From positions 1,736,001-1,800,000 of the forward strand of contig JAALGY010000054.1 of NCBI GenBank assembly GCA_032358165.1: a stretch of 64,000 nt of DNA, given 5' to 3'. The notes beneath the pieces are model-generated. The model was not told where the DNA came from. It saw only the letters and a program-made list of their open reading frames with translations, and made no database searches. The DNA is from Diplosphaera chodatii. Lineage: Eukaryota; Chlorophyta; Trebouxiophyceae; Prasiolales; Stichococcaceae. Both the position numbers and the translations under genes were made by a program. Position 1 is the first letter of the stretch, and each line of letters starts with the position of its first letter. Shown piece by piece: positions 49,007 to 61,900 of the stretch.

Positions 49007-51936
49007 ATGGAGCACGCGCAGTCGAGTGGGGAGGCGGACGCCGCCGCTGATGCAGTGGCGGGGCTGAGCCTCGAGCAGCGACCAGAGGCTGGCGGTGTGT
49101 GCGCTGCTGATGCAAGCACACCAGCGCCTGCTGCGGCGGTGCTCTCAGGCCAGGCTGCTGACACGCTGGCCGTGTCTGCAGAGGCGGAGCAGCGACGGAC
49201 GGGATCAGTACGGTGGTTCAATGCTTCTAAAGGTGGGCTTGACAGACTCGGACTTTGGTGCGGCGCTGCGATCAGCCGCTGATCGATGCCTCCAGCAGCC
49301 GCACTGCCTCTTTGCAGACGCTGCGCCTTGTGCAAGCGTGTTTGCCGGCCCGACGAGGCATGGGATCCGACGTGCAACTGGGCCGTTCTCTCCTTTCCTT
49401 CTGCAGGCTTCGGATTTATCCAGCCGGACGACGCGCCCGCCGAGCCGGAAGGGGCCGCGCAGCACGACCTGTTCGTGCACCAGGTGGGCAAGGTTGCTAT
49501 TCCGCCGTGTCGGCGCGGCTAAGGCGCTGCCAAGCGGTGGCACAGCCACGAGCAGCTCCTGCCCGGCTGCCGGACAGTCTGCATCCACGGTGACGTTCTG
49601 CGGCGCGTGCTTCGGCCCTGTTGCTGTGGCGCAACACACTTCATGGCACTTCAGACAGTGCCGCGTTGCATGCACCGGCCGCGGTCTGCGAACACTCAGA
49701 CCGTGGCACCTGCTCGTTCCGGGTGGCGTGGAAGCCGGCTGTCACCGCCGTGTGCGGTGCTCTGTCGCGTCACTGTTATGTCTGCAGCAGTCAGGCCGGG
49801 TCCAGCAGTGCCGCAGGCTGATCGCGCCGCCAGCTCGGGCGCTTTTGATCGCTTTTCCGTATCGTCAGCTGACAAAGACCCAGGCGGCTTGCGGGCTGCC
49901 GGCTCGGCCCCGCCTGCCTGTGCCCCCATCAGCACATGTCCAGAAGCAGTTTGCAGCCTTTGCAGCCGTGCACAGCAGATTTGCTCGATACGGTAGGCTG
50001 GGCAGCCATGCATGCACAGCCGCCGCCAGCTGGGGGGATGCTGCCCTGTCTATGCCGGAGACCGTGTAGTGAGGCCGCTAGTCTTAGCACATAAGATCTG
50101 TGGTGCTACAAGGGCGTTCAGGGCGCGACAGCAGCGTGCAGGGGCGCGGGGCCAGCGGGGCAGCACCATCTTGAGCGCACCTGCGCCGGATCTGAGATGA
50201 TCTCCCTGCGACCCTGTCCTTGCAGACCTCGATACGCGCGGAGGGCTTCCGCAGCCTGCGGGAGGGCGAGGAGGTGGAGTTCGACGTGGAGCCAGGCGAG
50301 GACGGCCGCAACAAGGCCATCAACGTCACAGGGCCCGGCGGCGCGCCCCCATTGGTGGGTGCTGCCCCCCCAGTCAGGCCCCTCCCCACTGCTAGGTCCC
50401 CAAAGTGCAGATTGATAGGTCAAAAGTGTAGCCAGTGTTGCTGTGGAACGTTTGCAGGTCGTCTGGCACCAGTGAGACGCATGAACGTATCCCAATGGGT
50501 GGTTCGCTGTCCAACAGCAGCATCCTACCTCGATGAGTCAGATGCATACAACCCTCTGCCGCCGCCGACCGCATGAACACATTCGGTCGGTCATCTTGCA
50601 GGGCGCGCCGAAGCGGCCGCAGCTGCAGCAGCGGCGGGGCGGGGGCCCGCCGCCGCCGCACGCCCCCCTGGGCAGCCTCACGCCCGCGCAGCAGCACCAG
50701 CAGCAGCTGATGCAGGGGTACGGGCAGCTCATGGGCTGGCCGCCGCACGGCATGTACGGCAGCGGGCCCCCGGGCGGGGGCTACCCCGGGGGCGGCGGCG
50801 GCGGCGGCTACGGGCCGCCGGGGGGCATGCCCGGCATGTTCGGCACGCCGCAGAGGCCAGTCCAGCGCATGCCGACAGGCAAGAGACCGGCAGCAGATGA
50901 GACACCATAGCATGCCGTAAACACTGTGCGCCATGTTGTCACCAGGGGTCTGCTGCAGTGGCGCTGCTGGATTGGTGGTGCTGTTGTGCTGCGCATCACG
51001 CCACGCTCAGCGCCACCGGCAGATGTGGCGATGCGCAGGCATGCGGCCGCCGCTGATGGGGGGCCCGGGCGGCATGGGCAGCATGGCCGGCATGCCCGGC
51101 GGGACCCTGCCGCCGGGGCCGCTGGGGTACCCGGGGGCGCCGGGCGGGTACCCGGGCCAGCAGCAGCCGCCGCCCCAGCAGCCGCCGCCGGGGCAGCCGC
51201 ACCAGCCGCTGGGCGCGCCCCGCAGCGGCAGGTACCCGGGGGGCGGCGTCGCGGACCGGCGGCCGCCGCCCGGCACGCCCGGCATCTCCAGCGGCCTGCA
51301 GGTCCGCTGCTCGCGTCTGTCTTTCCACACTGCACTGCTGATTGCATACATGAGATCCGCTGGCCAACAGGAAGTGCAGACAACATGGGACTCACACTGT
51401 AGCACTCTGTCTCGCGTGCTTTCTGCATGTGGCGCTGTTGCCAGGCGGCAGGCGGACTCTCACCCCGTCAGCACTGGGGCGCAGGTGGTGGTGCACAACC
51501 TGCCATGGACGTGCAGCTGGCAGCAGCTGAAGGACGCTTTCGTCGAGGCGGGCGTCGCCAACATTGAGCGCGCTGACGTCATCATCGACTCCAGCGGCCG
51601 CTCCAGGTGTGACTCTTGCGCTCTGCCGGGTGCACTCTGTGCCCGCAGTGCACCGTCACATGCAAGCAGTCATACAGCACCTGCAGATGGTGGGCCTCAT
51701 GCCCCGTCCCTCAGCAAGACCTGCCACCTTACTTGAGTTGCCCCTGTGTGCGAACAGCTGCCCGGCTGCTGACTGACTGACTGACTGACTGAGCTCCGAG
51801 ATGTGTCATGCATTGCAGGGGGTTCGGCACGGTGTCCTTCCCGGCGCCTGAGGACGCGCAGGCAGCGGTGCAGACGATGAACAACGCGGACATTGGCGGC
51901 AGGGCGGTCACGGTCCGCATCGACCGCTTTGCCTGA
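49007..51936 (+). CDS. NAB1: NAB1-type cold-shock-domain + RRM RNA-binding protein, seven exons, 403 aa
   Basis: In Chlamydomonas, NAB1 is a cytosolic repressor that binds light-harvesting (LHCII) mRNAs and so sets antenna size. Exons: 49007-49232, 49407-49483, 50226-50354, 50602-50878, 51039-51301, 51485-51606, 51819-51936; phases close. An N-terminal ~66-residue Ala-rich extension precedes the cold-shock domain ([43 protein letters not shown]). A Gly/Pro/Met-rich linker ([17 protein letters not shown] and more) follows, then the C-terminal RRM ([49 protein letters not shown]). The order and both domain edges match NAB1, but at 403 aa it is much longer than the Chlamydomonas protein (about 247), mostly in the linker and N-terminus. 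The Cys of HNLPWTC is conserved (about residue 334); the second redox Cys is Val here. Intron 4 has a GC donor. Confidence 0.92.
51769..51792 (+). repeat. (CTGA)6 microsatellite in NAB1 intron 6
   Basis: Six perfect copies of ctga lie 26 bases upstream of the last-exon acceptor. Confidence 0.95.
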
Positions 51937-52984
51937 CGGCCCAATTAGTGGCAGCTGGGAGGGCTCCTCTGCCCGGGCATGCAGGAGCTGGACCGTCAGC
52001 CAGGGATGCTCGGGCGGGCTGCGCCAGCATGCTCCACTCGCCTACACGGCGCCGCCGGCCCTGCTGCACCCGTGAAGATGGCGAAACAGTGGCAGCAGGC
52101 GGCGCAGCGGGGCGGGGGAAGGTCTTCACTGGGTCTTCGGCTGGGTGCCCGCAGCAGCGCCGCTGATTTTGTGCGCGGCGGGGCCGCTGGCCAGCGGCGC
52201 TGCGGGGCACGCCATTTCCTTTTTTTGCATGTCGTCCGGAGGGGGACCCCAGCATCTGGACCGGCGTGCACCCGCTGCTTGTGGATGCAGCGGTACCAGG
52301 GCAGCCCTGGCGCCGATCCAACAGTCTGCACACAGGGGTCTGCTGCAGGATGATGTTGCGCCGTAGGTAGGCTCCCCGTCAAGAAGTTGTAGACGCTCGG
52401 CTGGGCGGCAGTTGCAACAGACAAACTGTTTCTAGGAACACACAATTGGGTTTGTGGCGCATGTGGATCAGAATTGTTTGCGCGTGGTTTCCCTTTTCCC
52501 AAGGGACCATTTATGCAGGTCTACTGCATGCATGGGTCGGATGCTTTTGTGTGGGTTGCCGATGGCAAGACTGTCGGCTGTGCAGGCCCCCGGGCCGGGG
52601 TTACTTTTGTGCAGCCACCAACGGTCGAAAACAGATTGCCATTGTCTCTTTGTTCGGTGTGGATAGATGCGGCGGCCTTGGCGATTGATGATTTTGACTC
52701 TCCCTGTACTTTCTTGGCCGCTAGGACATCCCGCCTGACATCAATTCCAAGTATCTGACACAACAGGACATACTGCTGGCACAACCGCACGAAACGAACA
52801 TCACTCATGTGATTCTACCACCATCGACAGAGCAAACTAACGGCAATGGCCTGCCACCCCACAAGTGGAGCCGGCTGCTTTGCCCTCATCCCACAACCAG
52901 ACAGTTCAAGTACGCAAGAAGACGCGGATCTTGTTGCGGTCGCCGCGTGTCACCCTCAGATCCTGCAGCACAGACACGCCTGGT
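51937..52984. other. Convergent intergenic region, nothing recognised
   Basis: About 1 kb between the NAB1 stop (+) and the provisional fibrillin stop (-). Frames up to about 120 codons are present but show no family similarity. Part of it may be an unrecognised last exon of the fibrillin gene. Confidence 0.35.
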
Positions 52985-55900
52985 TCAGCGTCCGTACCCT
53001 CCTGCCAATGTGCATCCCATGTGGGCAGTAACGGCTGTATGACTGCAGCATGTGTGACACGCATGTGCCGTGCCGTTGGTTAGGTACAGGCGGGGACCCC
53101 GCTCAGGGCGAGGCAGGAGCCGCTCGACCGTCAGGCCATCACCGGGCAGCTGCCCTGCGGCGCACACCTGGTCCAGGAAGATGACGTCGAAGGTGGCGGA
53201 GCGCATCCCGTTGCTCGGGCGCAGGCCCTCCGGCAGCTCCGGCAGCGTGAACTCGGGCACGTTGTTCAGCAGCCCCGCGATGCCGCCTGCAAGCCACAGC
53301 CACACCGCACGCCCTCAGCCCAGTCCCTGCTGCACCCCATGGGAACAGGTGCACCACCAGCGGCCGCAGGCAGGCTGCAGGCACGCGCCGCGGGCCCCTG
53401 GGCGCACGGGCGCAGATGCGAGATGCGAGATGAGGCCCGACCCACCCTGCAGGCTGACGTCGGTGCCGGTGTAGGTGATCTCCAGGGTGCGGGGCTCCGT
53501 GATGCCCAGGCTGTGCTTGAGCGTGAGCAGCGCCTCCGCGTCCTGGTTCTTGGGCGCGAACGGCAGCCGCGGCAGCGCCATCGACCGCAGCTCCACCACG
53601 TTGTCCAGCTCCTCCAGCTGCTCGTCGATGCCCTGGTACACCTGCGGCACGTGCACCGGAGCGTCAGCAGGCCACCGGACTCCGCCGCTGCAGCAGGCAG
53701 GACTGCGGCCAAGATGGCTCCGATGTGGGGCACCCTGGCTGCTGGCGATCCCGTGCACACGCAGCACGAGGGGGCGGCCTCGACACACGCATGAATGTGA
53801 CAGTTGGAGCTCGGGGCTGCACGGGTGGTGGGGCCCCAAACATGAGTGCGCAGCAGCAGGGACCGGTGCGCATTTGGTCAGGGCAGGCGGCGCGCCTGGC
53901 CAAGGTCGGCGGGCATCAGCTTGATGGGGAAGCCCGGGCGGCTGCCGCCGGTGGAGCGCGAGGCGGCAAAGCCCGAGGAGTACACCAGGCGCCAGGTGCC
54001 GCCCAGCTGCGTGCGCTGGCTGGGCTCGGACGCCGACGAGGACTTCAGGTCCACCTGGCCGGCCGCGGCCACCAGCTCCTCGACGGCGGCCTCCACCAGG
54101 TTCGCCTGCAGCGCAGCAGCACAGCGCTGGGTGTCGGCCGCCACTGCTGCGGGCCAGCAGCACGACCGGCGGAGGCGGACCTGCTGCAGCACATCGCATG
54201 GGCGGCGTGTTAGCACCATGCGCTTCTTCAACACACCTGGCGGCGGGTGGCGGCAAAGCCGCGGTCCAGGCCCGCCACATGCGCCAGCAGCCGCGTCTTC
54301 AGCTGCGGCACGGCGCCCTTGCCGCTGCCGCCGGCGTCCATCGCCGTCAGCGGCGCCGTGTTGGAGATTAGCGCCCGCCCGCGCCGGTAGGGCGAGCCTG
54401 GTGCGAGCACACCGCAGCTCAGCCACTCGACAAGGGCGTCGCTGCACACTTGGCACCTGGTTTCTTGGAGGAGGTGTCAAGCACCCTGCAAGCAGCACGC
54501 TGACACACAAGCGAGGGGCATCGACACAGGCAGTGCAAAGCCTGAACTCTCATCGGGCCACCCGGCAGATCCTCCAGGGCCTGCTGCACATTCTAAAGTG
54601 GACCCCCCCGGAGCACAGCCCAGCAGGAGGCGTGCGGAGGCTCACCTCGTGAGACGTTGTCAGCAGCACGCTGTGCCTCTGCTGTGGCTGTGTTCAGGCC
54701 ACTCTGCAGGTCGCTCGCTGCTTGGCTGGCGCCACGCTGCAAATCAGATGCCAGCGACTGTGCTCCCTGCTGCACATCAGAAGCCAGAGACTCTGCCTTG
54801 CGCAGCGCCTCCTTGAATGCGCGAGTAGCATCCTCTGCTTCCCGGTTCGCACGCTCGCGCCGTTGCCGCTCATCAGCTGCCGCAGCGCTCCCCTGCTGCT
54901 GGGGGCCCGTCTTTGCTGCAGCAGGGTCTGCCTTGTAGCGTGCCTCGGACGCTGCCTTAAATGCGCGAATAGCATCCTCTGCTTCCTGATTCGCACGCTG
55001 TCGCCGCAGCCGCTCATCAGCTGCACTCAAGGTGGCGGGCGCCTTTTGCACCTGGCCACCCTCCTGCAGATCCAACAGCGCGCTGGTGTTGCACATTTGA
55101 CAAACCCCATGTGCTACTCAGCCGAAGGCTATAAGGAGATGGCATGATCAAGCCGTAAGGCGATGAGGAGATGGCATGATCAGGATGGTGCTGCACGAAA
55201 GACGGCAACAAAAGCATTCCAGCCACTGCAACAACAATGGGCGTTCGCTCGGCGACACGCGGCCCCGAACCCCCGATAGGCAGGCACTGAAAGGGCAGAT
55301 GCTGGTCATGCGCGCACAAACCCTAATTGATCGCCGTAGTCTTCGTGTGCCTTTACGTAAGCCTACCAGCTTGCTGTACTTAGTGCAACTTTGCCACTTC
55401 GCACAGACATGCCATCGAACCTATGTCAGAGGCTTTTTGCATGTCATCAAGCATCTGTGCAGGGTTTGAGCTGAATCCACAGATCCACCGAGTCAAAGCC
55501 GGCGCCCGACCAGCAAGTTCGCAAGTGTCAGAAGATGTTTGCCACGGGCTGAAAGTAATTCTACCATGCAACACAGTACTTGCCGTATCCTTATCACTTT
55601 GCATTCTCGCTCCGCCAAAATCACATTAGACACACTGCGGCTGTGTGCAAGCATCTTCGCGAAGTCCCATCCGCGACCGCCGGCCTTTGAACCTCGCATC
55701 ACGACCCCGTCATTGGATTGCCCAATAATTTCGGCCCCACGCCCTCACCGCGATTACCACTTCCGAACCTACAACACGGGCTGACGCAGTAAAGAGGAAG
55801 CATCGCCGCTCACGACCGCACTGTACGGTTCTGTAGCATGATCTGTGAGGCCTGAGCCGCGAGCTATTGAGCCGCACGGCCGTGCGGACAGGTGAGCCGT

Positions 55901-58900
55901 TCCGGAAGGTTGAGCAGTAGGGTTTACTCTATACTATACCAAGGAGTTTGGCTAACTTCGTTAGGCCAAACTATCATGCAGGGGGGTTGCAGAAGCACTG
56001 CACCTGCTGCTTGGGGGGCGTCTTTGGTGCCGCAGACTCTGCTTTATAGCGAGCCTCAGACGCTGCCTTGAAGGCGCGAATAGCATCCTCTGCTTCCTGA
56101 TTCGCACGAGCCGCTGCATTCCCCTGCAGAGCCAGCAGCATGCCAGTGTTGCACATCTGACAAACCCCCATGTGCTACCAAGCCGTAAGGCGATGAAGAG
56201 ATGGCGTCATCAGGATGGTGCTGCGCGGCCACGGCAACGAAAGCACTCCAGCCACTGCAACAACACGCAGGCAGGTTGCAGAAGCACTGCACCTGCTGCT
56301 TCTTGGGTGCAACAGAGTCTGCCTTGTAGCGCGCATCGGACCCTTGCTTGAATGCACGAGCAGCCTCCTCTGCTTCCCGGTTCGCACGCTCGCGCCGCAG
56401 CCGCTCATCAGCTGCACTCAAGTGGGCGGGCACCTTCTGCACCTGGCCACCCGCCTGCAGAGCCAACAGCGCGCTGGTGTTTTCTGTCCTGACAATCCCC
56501 ATGTGCTAGTCAGCCGAAGGCTTTAAGGAGATGGCACAATCAGGACGGTGCTACACGGCAACAACAGCATTCCAGTCACTGCAACAACATACAGGCAGGT
56601 TGCAGAAAGCACTGCACCTGCTGCTTGGGGGCCGTCTTTGGTGCAGCAGACTCTGCCTTGTAGCGAGCCTCAGACGCTGCCTTGAAGGCACGGATAGCAT
56701 CCTCTGCTTCCTGATTCGCACGAGCCGCAGCGTTGCCCTGCAGAGCCAGCAGCGCGCTGGTGTTTCGTATTCGACAACCCATGTGCTATGAAGCCGTAAG
56801 GCGATGAAGAGATGGCATCATCAAATTGGTGCTGCACGGCCATGGCAACGAAAGCCACTCCAGCCACTGCAACAACATGCAGGCAGCTTGCAGAAGCACT
56901 GCACCTGCTGCTTCTTGGGTGCAGCAGAGTCTGCCTTGTAGCGCGCATCAGACCCTTGCTTGAATGCACGAGCAGCCTCCTCTGCTTCCCGGTTCGCACG
57001 CTCGCGCCGCAGCCGCTCATCAGATGCACTCAAGTGGGCGGGCACCTTTTGCACCTGGCCACCCTCCTGCAGAGCCAACAGCGCGCTGGTGTTTTCTATC
57101 TGACATTCCCATGTGCTACTCAGCCATAAGGCGATGAGGAGATGGCATAATCAAGATGGTGCTGCACGGCAACAAAAGCATTCCAGCCACTGCAAAGGTT
57201 GCAGAAGCACTGCACCTGCTGCTTGGGGGGCGTCTTTGGTGCAGCAGACTCTGCCTTGTAGCGCGCCTCGGACGCTGCCTTGAAGGCACGAATAGCATCC
57301 TCTGCTTCCTGATTCGCACGAGCCGCAGCGTTCCCCTGCAGAGCCAGCAGCGCGCTGGTGTTTCGTATTCGACAACACCCATGTGCAATGAAGCCGAAAG
57401 GCGATGAAGAGATGGCATCATCAAATTGGTGCTGCACGGCCATGGCAACGAAAGCCACTCCAGCCACTGCAACAAGATGCAGGCAGCTTGCAGAAGCACT
57501 GCACCTGCTGCTTCTTGGGTGCAGCAGAGTCTGCCTTGTAGCGCGCATCGGACCCTTGCTTGAATGCACGAGCAGCCTCCTCTGCTTCCCGGTTCGCACG
57601 CTCGCGCCGCAGCCGCTCATCAGCTGCACTCAAGTGGGCGGGCACCTTCTGCACCTGGCCACCCGCCTGCAGAGCCAACAGCGCGCTGGTGTTTTCTGTC
57701 CTGACAATGCCCATGTGCTACTCAGCAGTAAGGCGATGAGGAGATGGCACAATCAAGATGGTGCTGCACGGCAACAAAAGCATTCCAGTCACTGCAACAA
57801 CATACAGGCAGGTTGCAGAAAGCACTGCACCTGCTGCTTGGGGGGCGTCTTTGGTGCAGCAGACTCTGCCCTGTAGCGAGCCTCAGACGCTGCCTTGAAG
57901 GCACGGATAGCATCCTCTGCTTCCTGATTTGCACGGGCCGCAGCGTTGCCCTACAGAGCCAACAGCACGCTGGTGTTTCGTATCTGACAAACCCCATGTG
58001 CTATCAAGCTGTAAGGCGATGACGAGATAACATAATCAGGATCTGCGTGGACACGGCAACGAAAGCACTTCCGCCACTGTAGCAAGATGCAGGCAGCTTG
58101 CAGAAGCTCTGCACCTGCTGCTTCTTGGGTGCAGCAGAGTCTGCCTTGTAGCGCGCATCGGACCCTTGCTTGAATGCACGAGCAGCCTCCTCTGCTTCAC
58201 GGTTCGCACGCTCGCGCCGCAGCCGCTCATCAGCTGCACTCAAGTGGGCGGGCACCTTTTGCACCTGGCCACCCGCCTGCAGAGCCAACAGCGCGCTGGT
58301 GTTGTACATTTGACAACTCCCATGGGCAATCAAGCAGTATGACAATGAAGAAATGGCATGACCAGGATGGTGCTGCACGGAAGTGGCAACGAAAGCACTC
58401 CAGCCACTGCAACAACATGCAGGCAGCTTGCAGAAGCACTGCACCTGCTGCTTGGGGGGCGTCTTTGGTGCAGCAGACTCTGCCTTGTAGCGAGCCTCAG
58501 ACGCTGCCTTGAATGCGCGAATAGCATCCTCTGCTTCCTGATTTGCACGAGCCGCAGCGTTGCCCTGCAGAGCCAGCAGTGCGCTGGTGTTTCACATGTG
58601 ACAAACCTCATGGTGCTATCAAGCTGTAAGGCGATGACGAGATAACATAATCAGGATCTGCGTGGACACGGCAACGAAAGCACTTCAGCCACTGCAACAA
58701 CATGCAGGCAGCTTGCAGAAGCACTGCACCTGCTGCTTCTTGGGTGCAGCAGAGTCTGCCTTGTAGCGCGCATCGGACCCTTGCTTGAATGCACGAGCAG
58801 CCTCCTCTGCTTCCCGGTTCGCACGCTCGCGCCGCAGCCGCTCATCAGCTGCACTCAAGTGGGCGGGCACCTTTTGCACCTGGCCACCCGCCTGCAGAGC

Positions 58901-61900
58901 CAACAGCGCGCTGGTGTTGCACATTTGACAATCCCCATGTGCTACTCAGCCGTAAGGCGACGAGGAGATGGCACAATCAAGATGGTGCTGCACGGCAACA
59001 AAAGCATTCCAGCCACTGCAACAACATACAGGCAGCTTGCAGAAAGCACTGCACCTGCTGCTTGGGGGCCGTCTTTGGTGCAGCAGACTCTGCCTTGTAG
59101 CGCGCCTCGGACGCTGCCTTGAAGGCACGGATAGCATCCTCTGCTTCCTGATTCGCACGAGCCGCAGCGTTGCCCTGCAGAGCCAGCAGCGCGCTGGTGT
59201 TTCGTATTCGACAACCCCATGTGCTATGAAGCCGTAAGGCGATGAAGAGATGGCATCAACAGGATGGTGGTGCACGGACACGGCAACGAAAGCACTCCAG
59301 CCACTGCAACAACATGCAGGCGGCTTGCAGAAGCACTGCACCTGCTGCTTCTTGGGTGCAGCAGAGTCTGCCTTGTAGCGCGCATCGGACCCTTGCTTGA
59401 ATGCACGAGCAGCCTCCTCTGCTTCCCGGTTCGCACGCTCGCGCCGCAGCCGCTCATCAGCTGCACTCAAGTGGGCGGGCACCTTCTGCACCTGGCCACC
59501 CGCCTGCAGAGCCAACAGCGCGCTGGTGTTGCACATGTGACAAACCCCATGTGCTACTCAGCCGTAAGGCGATGAGGAGATGGCACAATCAGGACGGTGC
59601 TGCACGGCAACAAAAGCATTCCAGCCACTGCGACAACATGCAGGCAGGTTGCAGAAAGCACTGCACCTGCTGCTTGGGGGCCGTCTTTGGTGCAGCAGAC
59701 TCTGCCTTGTAGCGCGCCTCAGACGCTGCCTTGAAGGCACGGATAGCATCCTCTGCTTCCTGATTCGCACGAGCCGCAGCGTTGCCCTGCAGAGCCAACA
59801 GCACGCTGGTGTTTCGTATCTGACAAACCCCATGTGCCACCAAGCTGTAAGGCGATGACGAGATAACATAATCAGGATCTGCGTGGACACGGCAACGAAA
59901 GCACTCCAGCCACTGCAACAACATGCAGGCAGCTTGCAGAAGCTCTGCACCTGCTGCTTCTTGGGTGCAGCAGAGTCTGCCTTGTAGCGCGCATCGGACC
60001 CTTGCTTGAATGCACGAGCAGCCTCCTCTGCTTCACGGTTCGCACGCTCGCGCCGCAGCCGCTCATCAGCTGCACTCAAGTGGGCGGGCACCTTTTGCAC
60101 CTGGCCACCCGCCTGCAGAGCCAACAGCGCGCTGGTGTTGCACACTTGACAATCCTCATGGGCTATCAAGCCGTATGGCAATGAAGAAATGGCATGACCA
60201 GGATGGTGCTGTACGGAAGTGGCAACGAAGCACTCCAGCCACTGCAACAACATGCAGGCAGATTGCAGAAAGCACTGCACCTGCTGCTTGGGGGCCGTCT
60301 TTGGTGCAGCAGACTCTGCCTTGTAGCGAGCCTCAGACGCTGCCTTGAAGGCACGGATAGCATCCTCTGCTTCCTGATTTGCACGAGCCGCAGTGTTGCC
60401 CTGCAGAGCCAGCAGTGCGCTGGGTGTTTCACATGTGACAAATCCCATGGTGCTATCAAGCTGTAAGGCGATGACGAGATAACATAATCAGGATCTGCGT
60501 GGACACGGCAACGAAAGCACTCCAGCCACTGCAACAACATGCAGGCAGCTTGCAGAAGCACTGCACCTGCTGCTTCTTGGGTGCAGCAGAGTCTGCCTTG
60601 TAGCGCGCATCAGACCCTTGCTTGAATGCACGAGCAGCCTCCTCTGCTTCCCGGTTCGCACGCTCGCGCCGCAGCCGCTCATCAGCTGCACTCAAGTGGG
60701 CGGGCACCTTTTGCACCTGGCCACCCTCCTGCAGAGCCAACAGCGCGCTGGTGTTTTCTATCTGACATTCCCCATGTGCTACTCAGCCATAAGGCGACGA
60801 GGAGATGGCACAATCAAGATGGTGCTGCACGGCAACAAAAGCATTCCAGCCACTGCAACAACATGCAGGCAGCTTGCAGAAAGCACTGCACCTGCTGCTT
60901 GGGAGGCGTCTTTGGTGCAGCAGACTCTGCCTTGTAGCGAGCCTCAGACGCTGCCTTGAAGGCACGGATAGCATCCTCTGCTTCCTGATTTGCACGAGCC
61001 GCAGCGTTGCCCTGCAGAGCCAGCAGCGCGCTGGTGGTTCACATATGACACACCCCATGTGCTATCAAGCCGTAGGGCGATGAATCACTGGCAAATGCGG
61101 GATGGTGCTGCACGGACATGGTAAAGAAAGCAATCCAGCCCCTGCTACAACATGCAGGCAGGTTGCAGAAGCACTGCACCTGCTGCTTCTTGGGTGCAGC
61201 AGAGTCTGCCTTGTAGCGCGCATCAGACCCTTGCTTGAATGCACGAGCAGCCTCCTCTGCTTCCCGGTTCGCACGCTCGCGCCGCAGCCGCTCATCAGCT
61301 GCACTCAAGTGGGCGGGCACCTTTTGCACCTGGCCACCCTCCTGCAGAGCCAACAGCGCGCTGATGTTTCACATCTGACAAACCCCATGTGCTATCAAGC
61401 CGTAAGGCGATCAACAGGTGGCATAATCAAGATGGTGCTGCACGGGCACGGCAATGAGAGCACACCAACAACATGCAGGCAGGTTGCAGAAGCACTGCAC
61501 CTGCTGCTTGGGGGGCGTCTTTGGTGCAGCAGACTCTGCCTTGTAGCGCGCCTCGGACGCTGCCTTGAAGGCACGGATAGCATCCTCTGCTTCCTGATTC
61601 GCACGAGCCGCAGTGTTCCCCTGCAGAGCCAACAGCGCGCTGGTATTTCACATCTGACAACCCCCCTGTGCTATTAAGTCGTAAGGCGATGAAGAGATGG
61701 CATCATCAAATTGGTGCTGCATGGACATGGCATCATAAGCACTCCAGCCACTGCAATGACATGCAGGCAAGTTGCAGGAGCACTGCACCTGCTGCTTCTT
61801 GGGTGCAGCAGGGTCTGCCTTGTAGCGCGCGTCGGACGCTGCCTTAAATGCACGAGCAGCCTCCTCTGCTTCCCGGTTCGCACGCTCGCGCCGCAGCCGC

